A stretch of 27,385 nucleotides of DNA from CALAMD01 sp035301345 (lineage in GTDB: Bacteria > Bacillota > Bacilli > Bacillales > Amphibacillaceae), in NCBI GenBank assembly GCA_035301345.1, contig DATGUM010000003.1, forward strand, positions 1 to 27,385, read 5' to 3'. Under the pieces are notes generated by a model. The model saw nothing but the letters and a program-made list of their open reading frames with translations. It had not been told where the DNA came from and did no database searches. Position numbers and translations under genes: made by a program. The first letter of the stretch is position 1, and the number at the start of each line of letters is the position of its first letter. Positions 14,791-23,262 of this stretch are shown piece after piece.

Positions 14791-15997
14791 ATGAGGGATA
14801 TTTTGACAACGAGAAGAGTACTACTAACAATTATGACCTTTTTACTTTTAACACCCGGATTAGTATTTGCAAAAGAGAGTGGATTAGTCGCTAAACCTTA
14901 TCATGAGCGATTAATGTCTCGTGAACTAATTGATGTTAATGATATATTGATGCGTTATTATACGTCAGACTTAACATTTGATTATCCAGATGCTGTGCGC
15001 GGTATTTATGTGACAGGTCCTTCAGCAGGAGGAGAAAGATTTAAATCACTTACTGAACTTATTTCGTCGACAGATTTAAATACGATGGTTATCGACGTAA
15101 AGGAAGATTTCGGTAAGTTAACATTTAAACCGACAGAATCATTATCTTTTGATTATGAATATGATGATTATATAAAAGACATAAAAGAAACGTTGAAAAC
15201 ATTAGAAGAAAAAGAAATATATCCGATTGCACGTATTGTCGTTTTTAAAGATTCCGTTCTTGCTAAGGAGCGACCAGACTTATCATTTACAGAAGATGGT
15301 TCAGTATGGGTGAATGGTAAAGGAGAAGCGTTTGTTAATCCGTTTGAGAAAGAAGTGTGGGAATACAACGTAGAATTGGCAAAATATGCCGCAAAGCTCG
15401 GGTTCCAAGACATTCAATTTGATTACGTACGTTTCCCAGAAGGGTTTGAAACGCGAGATGAATCGCTTGAATATACGTTAGGGGATTATGAACAATCAGA
15501 AGCAGAAAACGTTCAAAAACGCGTCGAAGCAGTGACTGAATTTGTTCAATATGCAAAAGAAGAATTAGAACCATATGATGTAGACGTGTCTGTTGATATT
15601 TTTGGGATATGCAGCGACTGTTACGGAAACACCAGGCATTGGACAAAATTTTGCGAAAATATCAGAAAATGTCGATGTTATTTCATCGATGATTTATCCG
15701 AGTCATTGGACGTCACATTTCGGAATAGATAATCCTGATCGAGAACCTTATAAACTCGTTTCTGCTTATGCTAAATTAGAAAACGAATTGTTAGATCAGT
15801 TAGATGAACCGCCTATTTCACGACCATGGATTCAAGACTTCGAAGCGCCGTGGCTTTATGACGGACCTCCTCAGACGTATGGAAAAACTGAAGTAGAAGC
15901 ACAAATAAAAGCGTTAGCAGAAAATGGTATTGACGAATTTTTATTATGGAATGCTGGAAATAGTTATACGCAAGACGTGAATTATAAAATAAAGTAA
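14791..15997 (+). pseudogene. DUF4015 putative glycoside hydrolase, frameshifted
   Basis: Two overlapping frames make one protein of about 400 residues. The first (14791-15732) has a signal peptide (LLTIMTFLLLTPGLVFA) and the start of a TIM-barrel domain: RGIYVTGPSAGG, NTMVIDVKEDFGKLTF, YPIARIVVFKDSVLA and LGFQDIQFDYVRFPE. The second carries the continuation SENVDVISSMIYPSHW, RPWIQDFEAPW and FLLWNAGNSYT. The join lies at about 15601-15607, where TTTGGGATATGCA would read F-G-Y-A-A if one G were removed. With the extra base the first frame runs on to a false end at 15732. DUF4015 proteins are putative secreted glycoside hydrolases. The start may be ATG 14791 or TTG 14803. A sequencing error, a recent mutation or slippage could each explain the break. 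Confidence 0.85.
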
Positions 15998-16267
15998 TTT
16001 AAAGAAGTAAATTTAAACGAAGGTAATTTCAGTCGTTATTATGGCAAAATTGTATATGTATAAAAAAGAAACTGTGTTTAAAAAATAATGTATCGGGAAT
16101 AATAAAGTTAGGATTGATTATGAACACTTTATGAACTTTTCCAAAATCATGAAAAATCATGAAAATACACTACCGTTAGCGATACTAATATAGTATAATC
16201 AATATATAGGGTAGTTAGGAACAGTTAAAGACTATACACATATTAGAAATGAGGAGTGAAGTTACAA

Positions 16268-16663
16268 ATGGTTACACTTTATACCTCACCAAGTTGTACA
16301 TCTTGCAGAAAAGCTAAGGCGTGGCTTGAGGAACACGATATTGCATTTACAGAACGAAATATATTTTCAGAACCTTTGTCACTAGATGAAATTAAAGAAA
16401 TTTTACGAATGACAGAGGACGGAACAGATGAAATCATCTCAACTCGCTCAAAAGTTTTTCAGGAGTTAGATGTTAATATTGAAAATCTTCCTCTAAAGGC
16501 TCTATTTGATCTTATCCAGAAAAATCCGGGATTATTACGACGCCCGATTATTCTAGATGAAAAGCGACTGCAAGTTGGCTATAACGAAGATGAGATTCGT
16601 CGATTTTTACCAAGGGAAGTTAGAACATATCAGTTATTAGAAATCCAACGTATGGTTAATTAA
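16268..16663 (+). CDS. spx: Transcriptional regulator Spx (ArsC family)
   Basis: A 131-residue Spx, the exact family length, from the ATG at 16268. It binds the C-terminal domain of the RNA polymerase alpha subunit and switches on the disulfide-stress regulon. The redox switch is C-T-S-C (Cys10, Cys13). RLQVGYNEDEIRRFLPREVR is almost invariant, and the Asn-ending tail is typical of the part recognised by ClpXP. AGGAG lies 11 bases upstream. The GTG at 16256 overlaps that site and would add four residues. A TATAAT at 16194-16199 may be its -10, but no clear -35 is seen. mecA (ClpC adaptor) and spxH (ClpXP adaptor for Spx) lie just downstream. Confidence 0.96.
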   Translation: MVTLYTSPSCTSCRKAKAWLEEHDIAFTERNIFSEPLSLDEIKEILRMTEDGTDEIISTRSKVFQELDVNIENLPLKALFDLIQKNPGLLRRPIILDEKRLQVGYNEDEIRRFLPREVRTYQLLEIQRMVN

Positions 16664-16688
16664 ATATTAACGATTCGTTAATCAAAGA

Positions 16689-16723
16689 TAAGCGCAGAAC
16701 CTTCATTGGGACTGCGTTTTTAT
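16689..16723 (+). terminator. Weak rho-independent terminator after spx
   Basis: AAGCGCAG pairs with CTGCGTTT, followed by a T run. The stem is short and the loop large. Confidence 0.5.
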
Positions 16724-16842
16724 TGTATAAAGTAATATACCACAAGGTGACGATAAAACAAAATGAAATCATATATAAATTTAGTAAGTTGTTCTATTTC
16801 CAAAAAAGGTTGATGTGTCATACAATGAAAGTGAAAGGGACG

Positions 16843-16872
16843 TTTACTAAAATAAATAAAATGTTATATAAT
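16843..16872 (+). promoter_or_regulatory. Predicted mecA promoter
   Basis: TTTACT (16843-16848), an 18-base spacer and TATAAT (16867-16872), ending 34 bases before the mecA start. Confidence 0.45.
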
Positions 16873-16906
16873 AGAAAATCATCCGTTATAGAAAGGGGAG
16901 AAAAAG

Positions 16907-17596
16907 ATGGAGATAGAAAGAATTAATGAAAATACGATAAAGTTTTATATTTCATATATGGATATAGAGAATCGTGGTTTTGGGCGTGAAGAGATTTGGT
17001 ATAATCGTGAACGTAGTGAAGAACTGTTTTGGGAAATGATGGAAGAAGTGAATGATAAAGAAGAATTCACAATAGAAGGCCCGTTATGGATTCAAGTGCA
17101 AGCGATGGAAAAAGGTTTGGAAGTTATTGTTACACGAGCAAATCTTTCAAAAAATGGTGATAATATTAATTTACCAGATGATCCATCAATGAATATCCCA
17201 ATCGATCAAAATATCGCAAAAATGTTAGAAGATAAACAAGAACATGTTGCTGCCGCAGATTCAGAAGAAGATGATTTAGAATTAGTAGAAGAATCTATGA
17301 CAATGATGACAGTCGCATTTGCTAGTTTTGAAGATGTTATTCAATTAAGTCATTATGTTGGTGACAACAGTGTCGAGTGGCATACGTTAAACACATTATA
17401 CGTGTACGAAAATGAATATATTTTAAACATTGAATTTGCTAACGAGATTGATTCAGACGCGTTTGAAAATATCGTCAGTATTATTTATGAATTTGCAGAT
17501 GATACTGAGATAACATCTCATATGTTAGAAGAGTATGGGAAAAAGATTTTTTCTGAAGATGTATTTTCGCAAATTCGCTCCTACTTTCCCGTTTAA
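16907..17596 (+). CDS. mecA: Adaptor protein MecA
   Basis: A 229-residue MecA. The N-terminal domain (MEIERINENTIKFYISYMDIENRGFGREEIWYNRERSEE) binds substrates such as ComK and ComS. A low-complexity acidic linker is at about residues 110-130. The C-terminal domain (ESMTMMTVAFASFEDVIQL to the end) binds and activates the ClpC unfoldase. It controls competence through ComK breakdown and also acts in general protein quality control. AAAGGGGAG lies upstream of the ATG. It has its own promoter and a strong terminator, so it is probably monocistronic. Confidence 0.96.
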   Translation: MEIERINENTIKFYISYMDIENRGFGREEIWYNRERSEELFWEMMEEVNDKEEFTIEGPLWIQVQAMEKGLEVIVTRANLSKNGDNINLPDDPSMNIPIDQNIAKMLEDKQEHVAAADSEEDDLELVEESMTMMTVAFASFEDVIQLSHYVGDNSVEWHTLNTLYVYENEYILNIEFANEIDSDAFENIVSIIYEFADDTEITSHMLEEYGKKIFSEDVFSQIRSYFPV

Positions 17597-17633
17597 AAAT
17601 TAACTTTAAATAGAATATTTTAGATTTTTTCAT

Positions 17634-17670
17634 AAAGAAACGAGCGATAAACAGCTCGTTTCTTTTTTTG
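17634..17670 (+). terminator. Rho-independent terminator after mecA
   Basis: AAAGAAACGAGC pairs perfectly with GCTCGTTTCTTT around an eight-base loop, followed by a T run. Confidence 0.9.
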
Positions 17671-17721
17671 TGAAAAATAATAAATGAGCTATTCTTTTCA
17701 TAAAAAGATAGGGGAAAAAAG

Positions 17722-18906
17722 ATGTTACAGGCGATGACAAAAGAAGGAGAATTTATTCAATTAATTAATAAAACAGAAACTGAAATAAAAGAGTTGCGTA
17801 CGACACCGTTTTATTGTCCAGTTTGTAGCGAAAAAGTAATTATGAAAGCAGGTAGATTAGTAGCTCCACATTTTGCTCATTACGTAAAGGCGAACTGTCT
17901 TATGGCAGTTGGTGGAGAAAGTGAAGCACATATACGAGGTAAAAAAGAATTATTTCATTGGTTACAGAAGCAAAAATATAAAGTGTCGTTAGAACACTTT
18001 GTGAAAGAAATAAAACAAATACCAGATATTATGCTATTTTTTAGGCGGAGGAAAATAGCGATTGAATTTCAGTGTTCAATAATATCAGTAGAAGAAGTAA
18101 ATGAAAGGAATCAAGGGTATAAAGAGCAGGGGATATTACCTATTTGGTTTCTGCATATAAAGTATTTTAAACGATTAAGTGATTGTACGATAAGAATAAA
18201 TTCTTTTTTGAAGCATTTTATTTTTGAGTTAACTGATAAAACTCCCGCGACATTATTGTTCTTTTGTCCAGAGAGACGGATTATTTTACTTGTCCAGCAC
18301 TTATACTTTACGTCACAAACGCATGCAGTCGGAACAATCAAACTGATGCCCTTAAATCGAACAACGTTTGCACATATTTTTTCAAAACAGCCTCTTGAAA
18401 AAAATAAGCTTATGAATGTTTGGAAGAAAGAAAAATTTAACTTTCGTATGGGTAAGAAAGAAATAATAACTCGCAACAGAAGACCATTTTACGAGTGGTT
18501 ATACAACAATCATTTGCATATTGAATATTTACCAAATGTCGTTTATTTGCCAGTGAAAAATGCATGGATGATGAAAGTTCCTATATGGGAATGGCAAACC
18601 CGCCTTTGCGTCAACTTCTTATCAAAATTAAATGTAGGTGATGAGTTTCATAAAATAGATTGCTTGAAAGTTTTGAAACGATATTTGCATAAAAAAGAAA
18701 CTTATCCACTTGTATACACGTCTACTCACCCAGTGACAGAATACCTCGCTATTTTATCAACGATACGAATCATTCATCCGACGTCAAACAACACGTTTAA
18801 ATTGTTAAAAAACATTTCATATTTAGATCATATTGAGCATTCGATAGAGGCTGATAAACTTGTTATGAATAAACTTTTAATTTACAATGAGTTTCAACAT
18901 GTATAA
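17722..18906 (+). CDS. coiA: Competence protein CoiA
   Basis: A 394-residue CoiA-family protein. The N-terminal part has the family zinc-ribbon-like pattern FYCPVCSEKVIMKAGRLVAPHFAHY (residues about 29-53). The nuclease-like core (about 60-160) includes ESEAHIRGKKELFHWL and PDIMLFFRRRKIAIEFQCS, where Asp, Glu and Gln form a PD-(D/E)XK-like site. CoiA is needed for processing of incoming DNA during transformation in streptococci and Bacillus. The protein is rich in Lys, Phe and Tyr and slightly longer than the B. subtilis protein. AGGGGAA precedes the ATG. I saw no convincing ComK box upstream. Confidence 0.92.
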   Translation: MLQAMTKEGEFIQLINKTETEIKELRTTPFYCPVCSEKVIMKAGRLVAPHFAHYVKANCLMAVGGESEAHIRGKKELFHWLQKQKYKVSLEHFVKEIKQIPDIMLFFRRRKIAIEFQCSIISVEEVNERNQGYKEQGILPIWFLHIKYFKRLSDCTIRINSFLKHFIFELTDKTPATLLFFCPERRIILLVQHLYFTSQTHAVGTIKLMPLNRTTFAHIFSKQPLEKNKLMNVWKKEKFNFRMGKKEIITRNRRPFYEWLYNNHLHIEYLPNVVYLPVKNAWMMKVPIWEWQTRLCVNFLSKLNVGDEFHKIDCLKVLKRYLHKKETYPLVYTSTHPVTEYLAILSTIRIIHPTSNNTFKLLKNISYLDHIEHSIEADKLVMNKLLIYNEFQHV

Positions 18907-18951
18907 CTATGAGAGATTAAAGGATAGAAATAATTTGGAGGCGATTGTTAA

Positions 18952-20766
18952 GTGGCAACTGAAAAAGAACTGAAATCAAGAGCTGAAATACCTGAACATT
19001 TAACTTGGAGACTAGAAGATATATTTGCAACAGACGAAGTATGGGAAAGTACATTTGAACAATTAAAAGAAGAAATCCCGAAGATTTCAGAACTTCATGG
19101 GACATTAGGTGATTCACCAGATGCTTTACTGAAAGCTTTTCAAACTCAAGATGAATTGTCAGGACGTTTAGGAAAGTTATACGCTTATTCACGTATGCGT
19201 TATGATGAAGATACGACGAATTCGTTTTATCAAGACATGAATGGAAGAGCTGAAACATTATTAACGCTGTACTCAAGTCACACGAGCTTCATGACGCCAG
19301 AAATATTGTCACTAGGTGAAGATAAAATCAAGCAATTTTTATCTGAACAGGAAGAATTATGTTTATATGAAAAAGTTTTAGAAGATATATTAAGGCAACA
19401 GCCACACATATTATCTGAAAAAGAAGAAGCGCTTTTAGCATTAGCTTCTGAGCCGTTAGATAGTGCATCACAAACATTTAGTATGTTAAACAATGCGGAT
19501 TTAACTTTTCCGACGATTGAAAATGAAAATGGTGATGAAGTCGACTTAACGCACGGGAGATATGTCGGATTTTTAGAATCGAGTGATCGAGAAGTAAGGA
19601 AACAAGCATTTAAAGCGATGTACGACACATACGGTTCATTTAAAAACACATACGCTTCAACGTTAACAGGTGCTGTTAAAACAGATAACTTTTTTGCGAA
19701 TGTCCGCAATTACGATTCAGCAAGACATGCAGCATTAAGTGGTAATAAAATTAGTGAAGTCGTTTATGATAATTTAGTAGATGTTATTAATGATCATTTA
19801 CCGTTACTTCATCGTTACGTGAAGTTACGAAAAGAAATATTAGATTTAGACGAACTGCATATGTATGACTTGTATACACCACTTATAAAAGATGTTGATA
19901 TGAAAGTGACATATGATGAGGCTAAACAATATACGCTAGAAGGATTACAGCCACTTGGAGATGAATATGTACGTATTGTTGAAGAAGCGTTTAATAATCG
20001 CTGGATTGACGTAGAAGAAAATAAAGGAAAAAGAAGCGGTGCATATTCTTCTGGAACTTACTATACGAACCCTTATATTTTATTGAATTGGCAAAATAAA
20101 GTGAATGACTTATTTACGCTCGTTCATGAATTAGGCCATTCAGTGCATAGCTATTATACGAGAGAAGCACAACCATATCGCTACGGTAATTATTCTATCT
20201 TCGTTGCTGAAGTTGCTTCAACGTGTAACGAAGCGTTATTAAATGATTATATGATTAATCACTTAGAAGATGACCGTCAAAAGCTTTATTTACTCAATCA
20301 CTTTTTAGAAGGATTCCGTGCAACTGTATTTCGTCAAACGATGTTCGCTGAATTCGAACACGATATTCATGTGCGCGAGCAAAACGGTGAAGCTTTAACA
20401 GCCGAACGTTTAACAGATATATATTATGAGCTTAATAAAAAATATTTTGGTGATGACGTTATTTCCGATGAGGAAATAGGGTTAGAGTGGGCAAGAATCC
20501 CGCATTTTTATTATAATTACTACGTCTATCAATATGCTACAGGGTATGCTGCAGCGACGGCTTTATCTCATCAAATACAAGAAGGTGGAGAAGGAGCTGT
20601 TGACAGATATATTGACTTCTTAAAAGCAGGGAGCAGTGATTATCCGATTGAAGTGTTGAAAAAAGCTGGTGTAGATATGACATCTAAACAGCCTATTATT
20701 GATGCATTAAAAGTTTTTGAGCAGAAGCTTACAGAAATGGAAAACTTATTAAAGAAAATGAAGTAA
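18952..20766 (+). CDS. pepF: Oligoendopeptidase F (M3B family)
   Basis: A 604-residue zinc metallopeptidase that cleaves short peptides in the cytosol. The zinc site is HELGHSVHS, with His392, Glu393 and His396; the third ligand, a Glu, is in FVAEVASTCNEALL. The N-terminal helical lid (WRLEDIFATDEVWE onward) and the C-terminal YYNYYVYQYATGYAAATALS are typical. The GTG start at 18952 follows GGAGGCG, and the frame begins about 45 bases after coiA, so the two may be cotranscribed. In B. subtilis pepF likewise follows coiA. Confidence 0.96.
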   Translation: MATEKELKSRAEIPEHLTWRLEDIFATDEVWESTFEQLKEEIPKISELHGTLGDSPDALLKAFQTQDELSGRLGKLYAYSRMRYDEDTTNSFYQDMNGRAETLLTLYSSHTSFMTPEILSLGEDKIKQFLSEQEELCLYEKVLEDILRQQPHILSEKEEALLALASEPLDSASQTFSMLNNADLTFPTIENENGDEVDLTHGRYVGFLESSDREVRKQAFKAMYDTYGSFKNTYASTLTGAVKTDNFFANVRNYDSARHAALSGNKISEVVYDNLVDVINDHLPLLHRYVKLRKEILDLDELHMYDLYTPLIKDVDMKVTYDEAKQYTLEGLQPLGDEYVRIVEEAFNNRWIDVEENKGKRSGAYSSGTYYTNPYILLNWQNKVNDLFTLVHELGHSVHSYYTREAQPYRYGNYSIFVAEVASTCNEALLNDYMINHLEDDRQKLYLLNHFLEGFRATVFRQTMFAEFEHDIHVREQNGEALTAERLTDIYYELNKKYFGDDVISDEEIGLEWARIPHFYYNYYVYQYATGYAAATALSHQIQEGGEGAVDRYIDFLKAGSSDYPIEVLKKAGVDMTSKQPIIDALKVFEQKLTEMENLLKKMK

Positions 20767-20792
20767 CCTCTTGACATAAAAATTGAAAATAC

Positions 20793-20858
20793 AAAACCGG
20801 CTATAGTCATCAAGAAGGAGTTATGAAAATCTCCACGATGAGTATAGCCGGTTTTTAA
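20793..20858. terminator. Bidirectional terminator between pepF and spxH
   Basis: AAAACCGGCTATAGTCATC pairs with GATGAGTATAGCCGGTTTT apart from one mismatch. An inner GGAG/CTCC pair narrows the loop. T runs lie on both sides. Confidence 0.8.
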
Positions 20859-20873
20859 TTGTTTAGTTAAGCA

Positions 20874-21704
20874 CTATTTTCGGTTGTACTTCCAAAACGA
20901 GTCATGTTTTGACGTTAAACGATTCGTTATTTGCATAATTTGTAATTTTTTTAAGCGTCTATTTGCTTCATCAATTGTAAGGTCATATACAGTTGATACG
21001 TCCTTTGTAGAAACAACGTCATAAAAAGATAAGAAATCTCTTATTGGCGGTTTAACCGCAGGAAGAGGTTCGTATTGTAACACTTCATGAAGTACGTGCT
21101 TATAGATGTCATACGTATGCCTTCCAGGAATTTTAATGCCATGTTCCTCATTTAAATGATTAAAGATAACGACAGTTGGTGTTTCTGTAACGTCCATTTC
21201 TTTTTTTAACTTTAAGTCACATTGAAAAGCTTTTTTAGCATAATGTGAAAATAAATCTTTTTCAAATTCGTGTACATCTAAATCCGACTCTTCAGCACAT
21301 TGGATAAGGACACTTTTATCAGCGATATTTTTGTTTTTAAGGAAGAAATATACTTGTAATTTACGTAAAAATGTTCGTCCAGCATTTATTCCTTGCAGTT
21401 CCGCCGCTTTAATGGCTAAACCAATCCACGGAAATGAAATGCGCTTTTGTTCATTTGTTTGAGGTCCATCGTTGTTTTTAGTTAGTACATCGAGTGAACC
21501 ACTAATGATTGGTCGTACTGTAAAAAAACGTCCATATTCAATAGAAAGCTTTTTAAAGTACGGTTCTAACGCCCAACTTTCCAAACATAGGGGATCAATA
21601 AAAACATAGATTTCAATTGGTTTTTTGGCAACATGATAAAGATTGTGCTTCTCCGATGTGTTTATTACGTTTGAGTCGTAGGTTTTTAAATTATTCCAAC
21701 CCAC
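20874..21704 (-). CDS. spxH: ClpXP adaptor protein SpxH (YjbH), DsbA-like fold, one active-site Cys lost
   Basis: A 276-residue YjbH-family protein with a DsbA-like thioredoxin fold and a C-terminal winged-helix-like segment (about residues 218-270). YjbH binds Spx and speeds its destruction by ClpXP; thiol stress relieves this. The segment PIEIYVFIDPLCLESWALEP holds the place of the usual CxxC. Here it reads C-L-E-S (Cys40 to Ser43), so the second cysteine and the proline after the first are gone, and a disulfide cannot form at this site. Other landmarks are normal (RISFPWIGLAIKAAELQG, TETPTVVIFN with the cis-Pro). GTG at 21704 is preceded by AAAGGAGA. The gene is convergent with pepF, in the same block as its target spx. 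Confidence 0.92.
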   Translation of the reverse strand: MGWNNLKTYDSNVINTSEKHNLYHVAKKPIEIYVFIDPLCLESWALEPYFKKLSIEYGRFFTVRPIISGSLDVLTKNNDGPQTNEQKRISFPWIGLAIKAAELQGINAGRTFLRKLQVYFFLKNKNIADKSVLIQCAEESDLDVHEFEKDLFSHYAKKAFQCDLKLKKEMDVTETPTVVIFNHLNEEHGIKIPGRHTYDIYKHVLHEVLQYEPLPAVKPPIRDFLSFYDVVSTKDVSTVYDLTIDEANRRLKKLQIMQITNRLTSKHDSFWKYNRK

Positions 21705-21904
21705 ATCGATTCTCCTTTCTACTTATGACGCCCATATGAATGCATTTTTTCAAATAATGAACTCCTTCAATGATTAATTATTTATCAATTGAGTTGAATA
21801 ACGATTTAAAAGTTATTCGCTTTCTTATATTGTAGCAACGTAACCCGCTATGTTCAAATAATTCAATTGATATTTCGAGTAAATAGTAATGTTTTTTATA
21901 AAAA

Positions 21905-22471
21905 TCATCTCGTTTCTAGAAAACGGATAATTTTAGGAACTGCATCTCTTTTACGTATATGATACGTGTTCAAAATGTCTATTAAAAAAGAATGCGCCAT
22001 TGACGAAGACTCTGCTTCAACTTCAATTTCAAAATCTTGTTGATTATTATATGAACTTTTATCTAAGAATAAAGTGACGTGCTCGCGCGCTAATTGAAAG
22101 CGAGTCGTCGTTAATTCTCCTAAATAGTTTAATTGGTTAATCGGAAAATTATTTTGTTTTAAATGTGAAACAATTTTGTTCGTTTGATTAAAGTTATTAT
22201 TTAGCCACTTTTCTGCATCAGCTTTCGATAATGTCTCGTGTAATTCTAATGTACCGTCTCGATAAGGTTCTTTATACGTTAATGTGTATTGTTTGTTTAT
22301 CAGTCGAATACGAAGTGCACATTTATTTTTATGAAGATGCTTTTTAGCAGTGTCGAAATAATAATTTGTTTGTTCAATTTTTTCAGTTGGGAATTCATAC
22401 GCCTGAAGTAATGTAAAAAATTCTTCTTCAGTTAACAAATTTTTACTTTCGTATTCAATTTCTTTTCGCAC
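21905..22471 (-). CDS. yjbK: CYTH domain protein (YjbK-like)
   Basis: A 188-residue CYTH-domain protein of the triphosphate-tunnel fold. The ExExK signature is EYESK in VRKEIEYESKNLL. Further tunnel residues come from ALRIRLIN, YTLTYKEP and FEIEVEAES. Relatives bind or hydrolyse inorganic triphosphate or triphosphate-bearing nucleotides; in B. subtilis YjbK sits beside the (p)ppGpp synthetase gene yjbM. I set the start at GTG 22471, with GAAGGG just upstream, giving the B. subtilis length. A longer reading frame continues back to 22531 but has no ribosome binding site. The gene is divergent from relQ. Confidence 0.88.
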   Translation of the reverse strand: MRKEIEYESKNLLTEEEFFTLLQAYEFPTEKIEQTNYYFDTAKKHLHKNKCALRIRLINKQYTLTYKEPYRDGTLELHETLSKADAEKWLNNNFNQTNKIVSHLKQNNFPINQLNYLGELTTTRFQLAREHVTLFLDKSSYNNQQDFEIEVEAESSSMAHSFLIDILNTYHIRKRDAVPKIIRFLETR

Positions 22472-22502
22472 AGTTACCCTTCTTTCATTCGATAATAGTT
22501 GA

Positions 22503-22531
22503 ATTATCGCTAATAATCGGTATATATACAA
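22503..22531 (-). promoter_or_regulatory. Predicted promoter of the CYTH gene
   Basis: On the minus strand TTGTAT (22531-22526), 17 bases and GATAAT (22508-22503). The expected transcript start is about 25 bases before the GTG. Confidence 0.4.
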
Positions 22532-22604
22532 TAATTATTACTTGGATTATGTTATGATAAAAGAAATTAAGTCATCAATTTTAAGACTAGAGGTGGTTTA
22601 CTTG

Positions 22605-23216
22605 ATGGTTAATTGGGAAACATATCTTGCACCTTATTCACAAGTTGTTGAAGAGTTAAAGGTGAAATTAAAAGGAATGCAAGCACAGTTTGAATGTGAA
22701 TCAAAGCATTCTCCAATTGAATTTATTACTGGGCGAGTTAAGCCGATTCCGAGTATATTAGAAAAAGTAGAAGAAAAAAGTATCTCTTTAGATCATATGG
22801 ACAAAATTATTCAAGATATTGCAGGTATTCGTATCGTCTGTCAGTTCGTTGATGACATATATAAGACAGTAGATATGATTAAGTCACGAAAAGATTTAAC
22901 GGTTATCGGAGAGAAAGATTATATAAAGAAAAATAAAGATAGTGGGTATCGTTCTTATCATTTAATTATTGAGTATCCTGTTGAAACGATCCACGGGGCA
23001 AAAATTGTTTTAGCTGAAATACAAATAAGAACGTTAGCTATGAATTTCTGGGCTATTAACGAACATTCACTAAATTATAAATATAAAGGTAGCATTCCTA
23101 CCGAAATTAAGTCGCGCTTAAAAGCTGCTGCAGAGGCGGCATTTAAGTTAGACGAAGAAATGTCTAAAATAAAAAATGAAGTACAAGAAGCTCAAAGAGT
23201 GTTTCACCGGATGTGA
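22605..23216 (+). CDS. relQ: Small alarmone synthetase RelQ (YjbM/SAS1)
   Basis: A 203-residue (p)ppGpp synthetase of the small alarmone synthetase type, with a RelA/SpoT synthetase domain and no hydrolase domain. It moves pyrophosphate from ATP to GDP or GTP. SPIEFITGRVKPIPSILEK binds ATP; QDIAGIRIVCQFVDDIYK and KDSGYRSYHLIIEYP are core motifs; EIQIRTLAMNFW leads to the catalytic EH (Glu153). The residues before this Glu read W-A-I-N, whereas B. subtilis YjbM has W-A-T-I. The ATG at 22605 lies eight bases after AGGTGG. It is the first gene of a run with nadK and the pseudouridine synthase, as in B. subtilis. Confidence 0.95.
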   Translation: MVNWETYLAPYSQVVEELKVKLKGMQAQFECESKHSPIEFITGRVKPIPSILEKVEEKSISLDHMDKIIQDIAGIRIVCQFVDDIYKTVDMIKSRKDLTVIGEKDYIKKNKDSGYRSYHLIIEYPVETIHGAKIVLAEIQIRTLAMNFWAINEHSLNYKYKGSIPTEIKSRLKAAAEAAFKLDEEMSKIKNEVQEAQRVFHRM

Positions 23217-23262
23217 TGTTATAATAATTTTTGTTGATAAGCGATAAAAGGTGGGAGCAGTT

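Noticed and set aside
15168..15646. Minus-strand open frames opposite the DUF4015 gene
   Set aside because: The plus strand carries family motifs on both sides of the frameshift; the antisense frames do not resemble proteins I know.
16723..16926. Open frame of 67 codons before mecA
   Set aside because: Basic, low-information sequence running into the mecA start, with the mecA promoter and ribosome binding site inside it; no start signal of its own.
17670..17721. ComK box upstream of coiA
   Set aside because: The sequence is merely A/T rich; I could not place the paired AAAA-N5-TTTT boxes at a proper distance.
18917..19709. Minus-strand open frames opposite pepF
   Set aside because: Antisense shadows of a clear peptidase gene; no motifs or start signals.
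22472..22531. Longer CYTH protein starting at 22531
   Set aside because: No ribosome binding site, crosses the predicted promoter, and the GTG at 22471 gives the family N-terminus.
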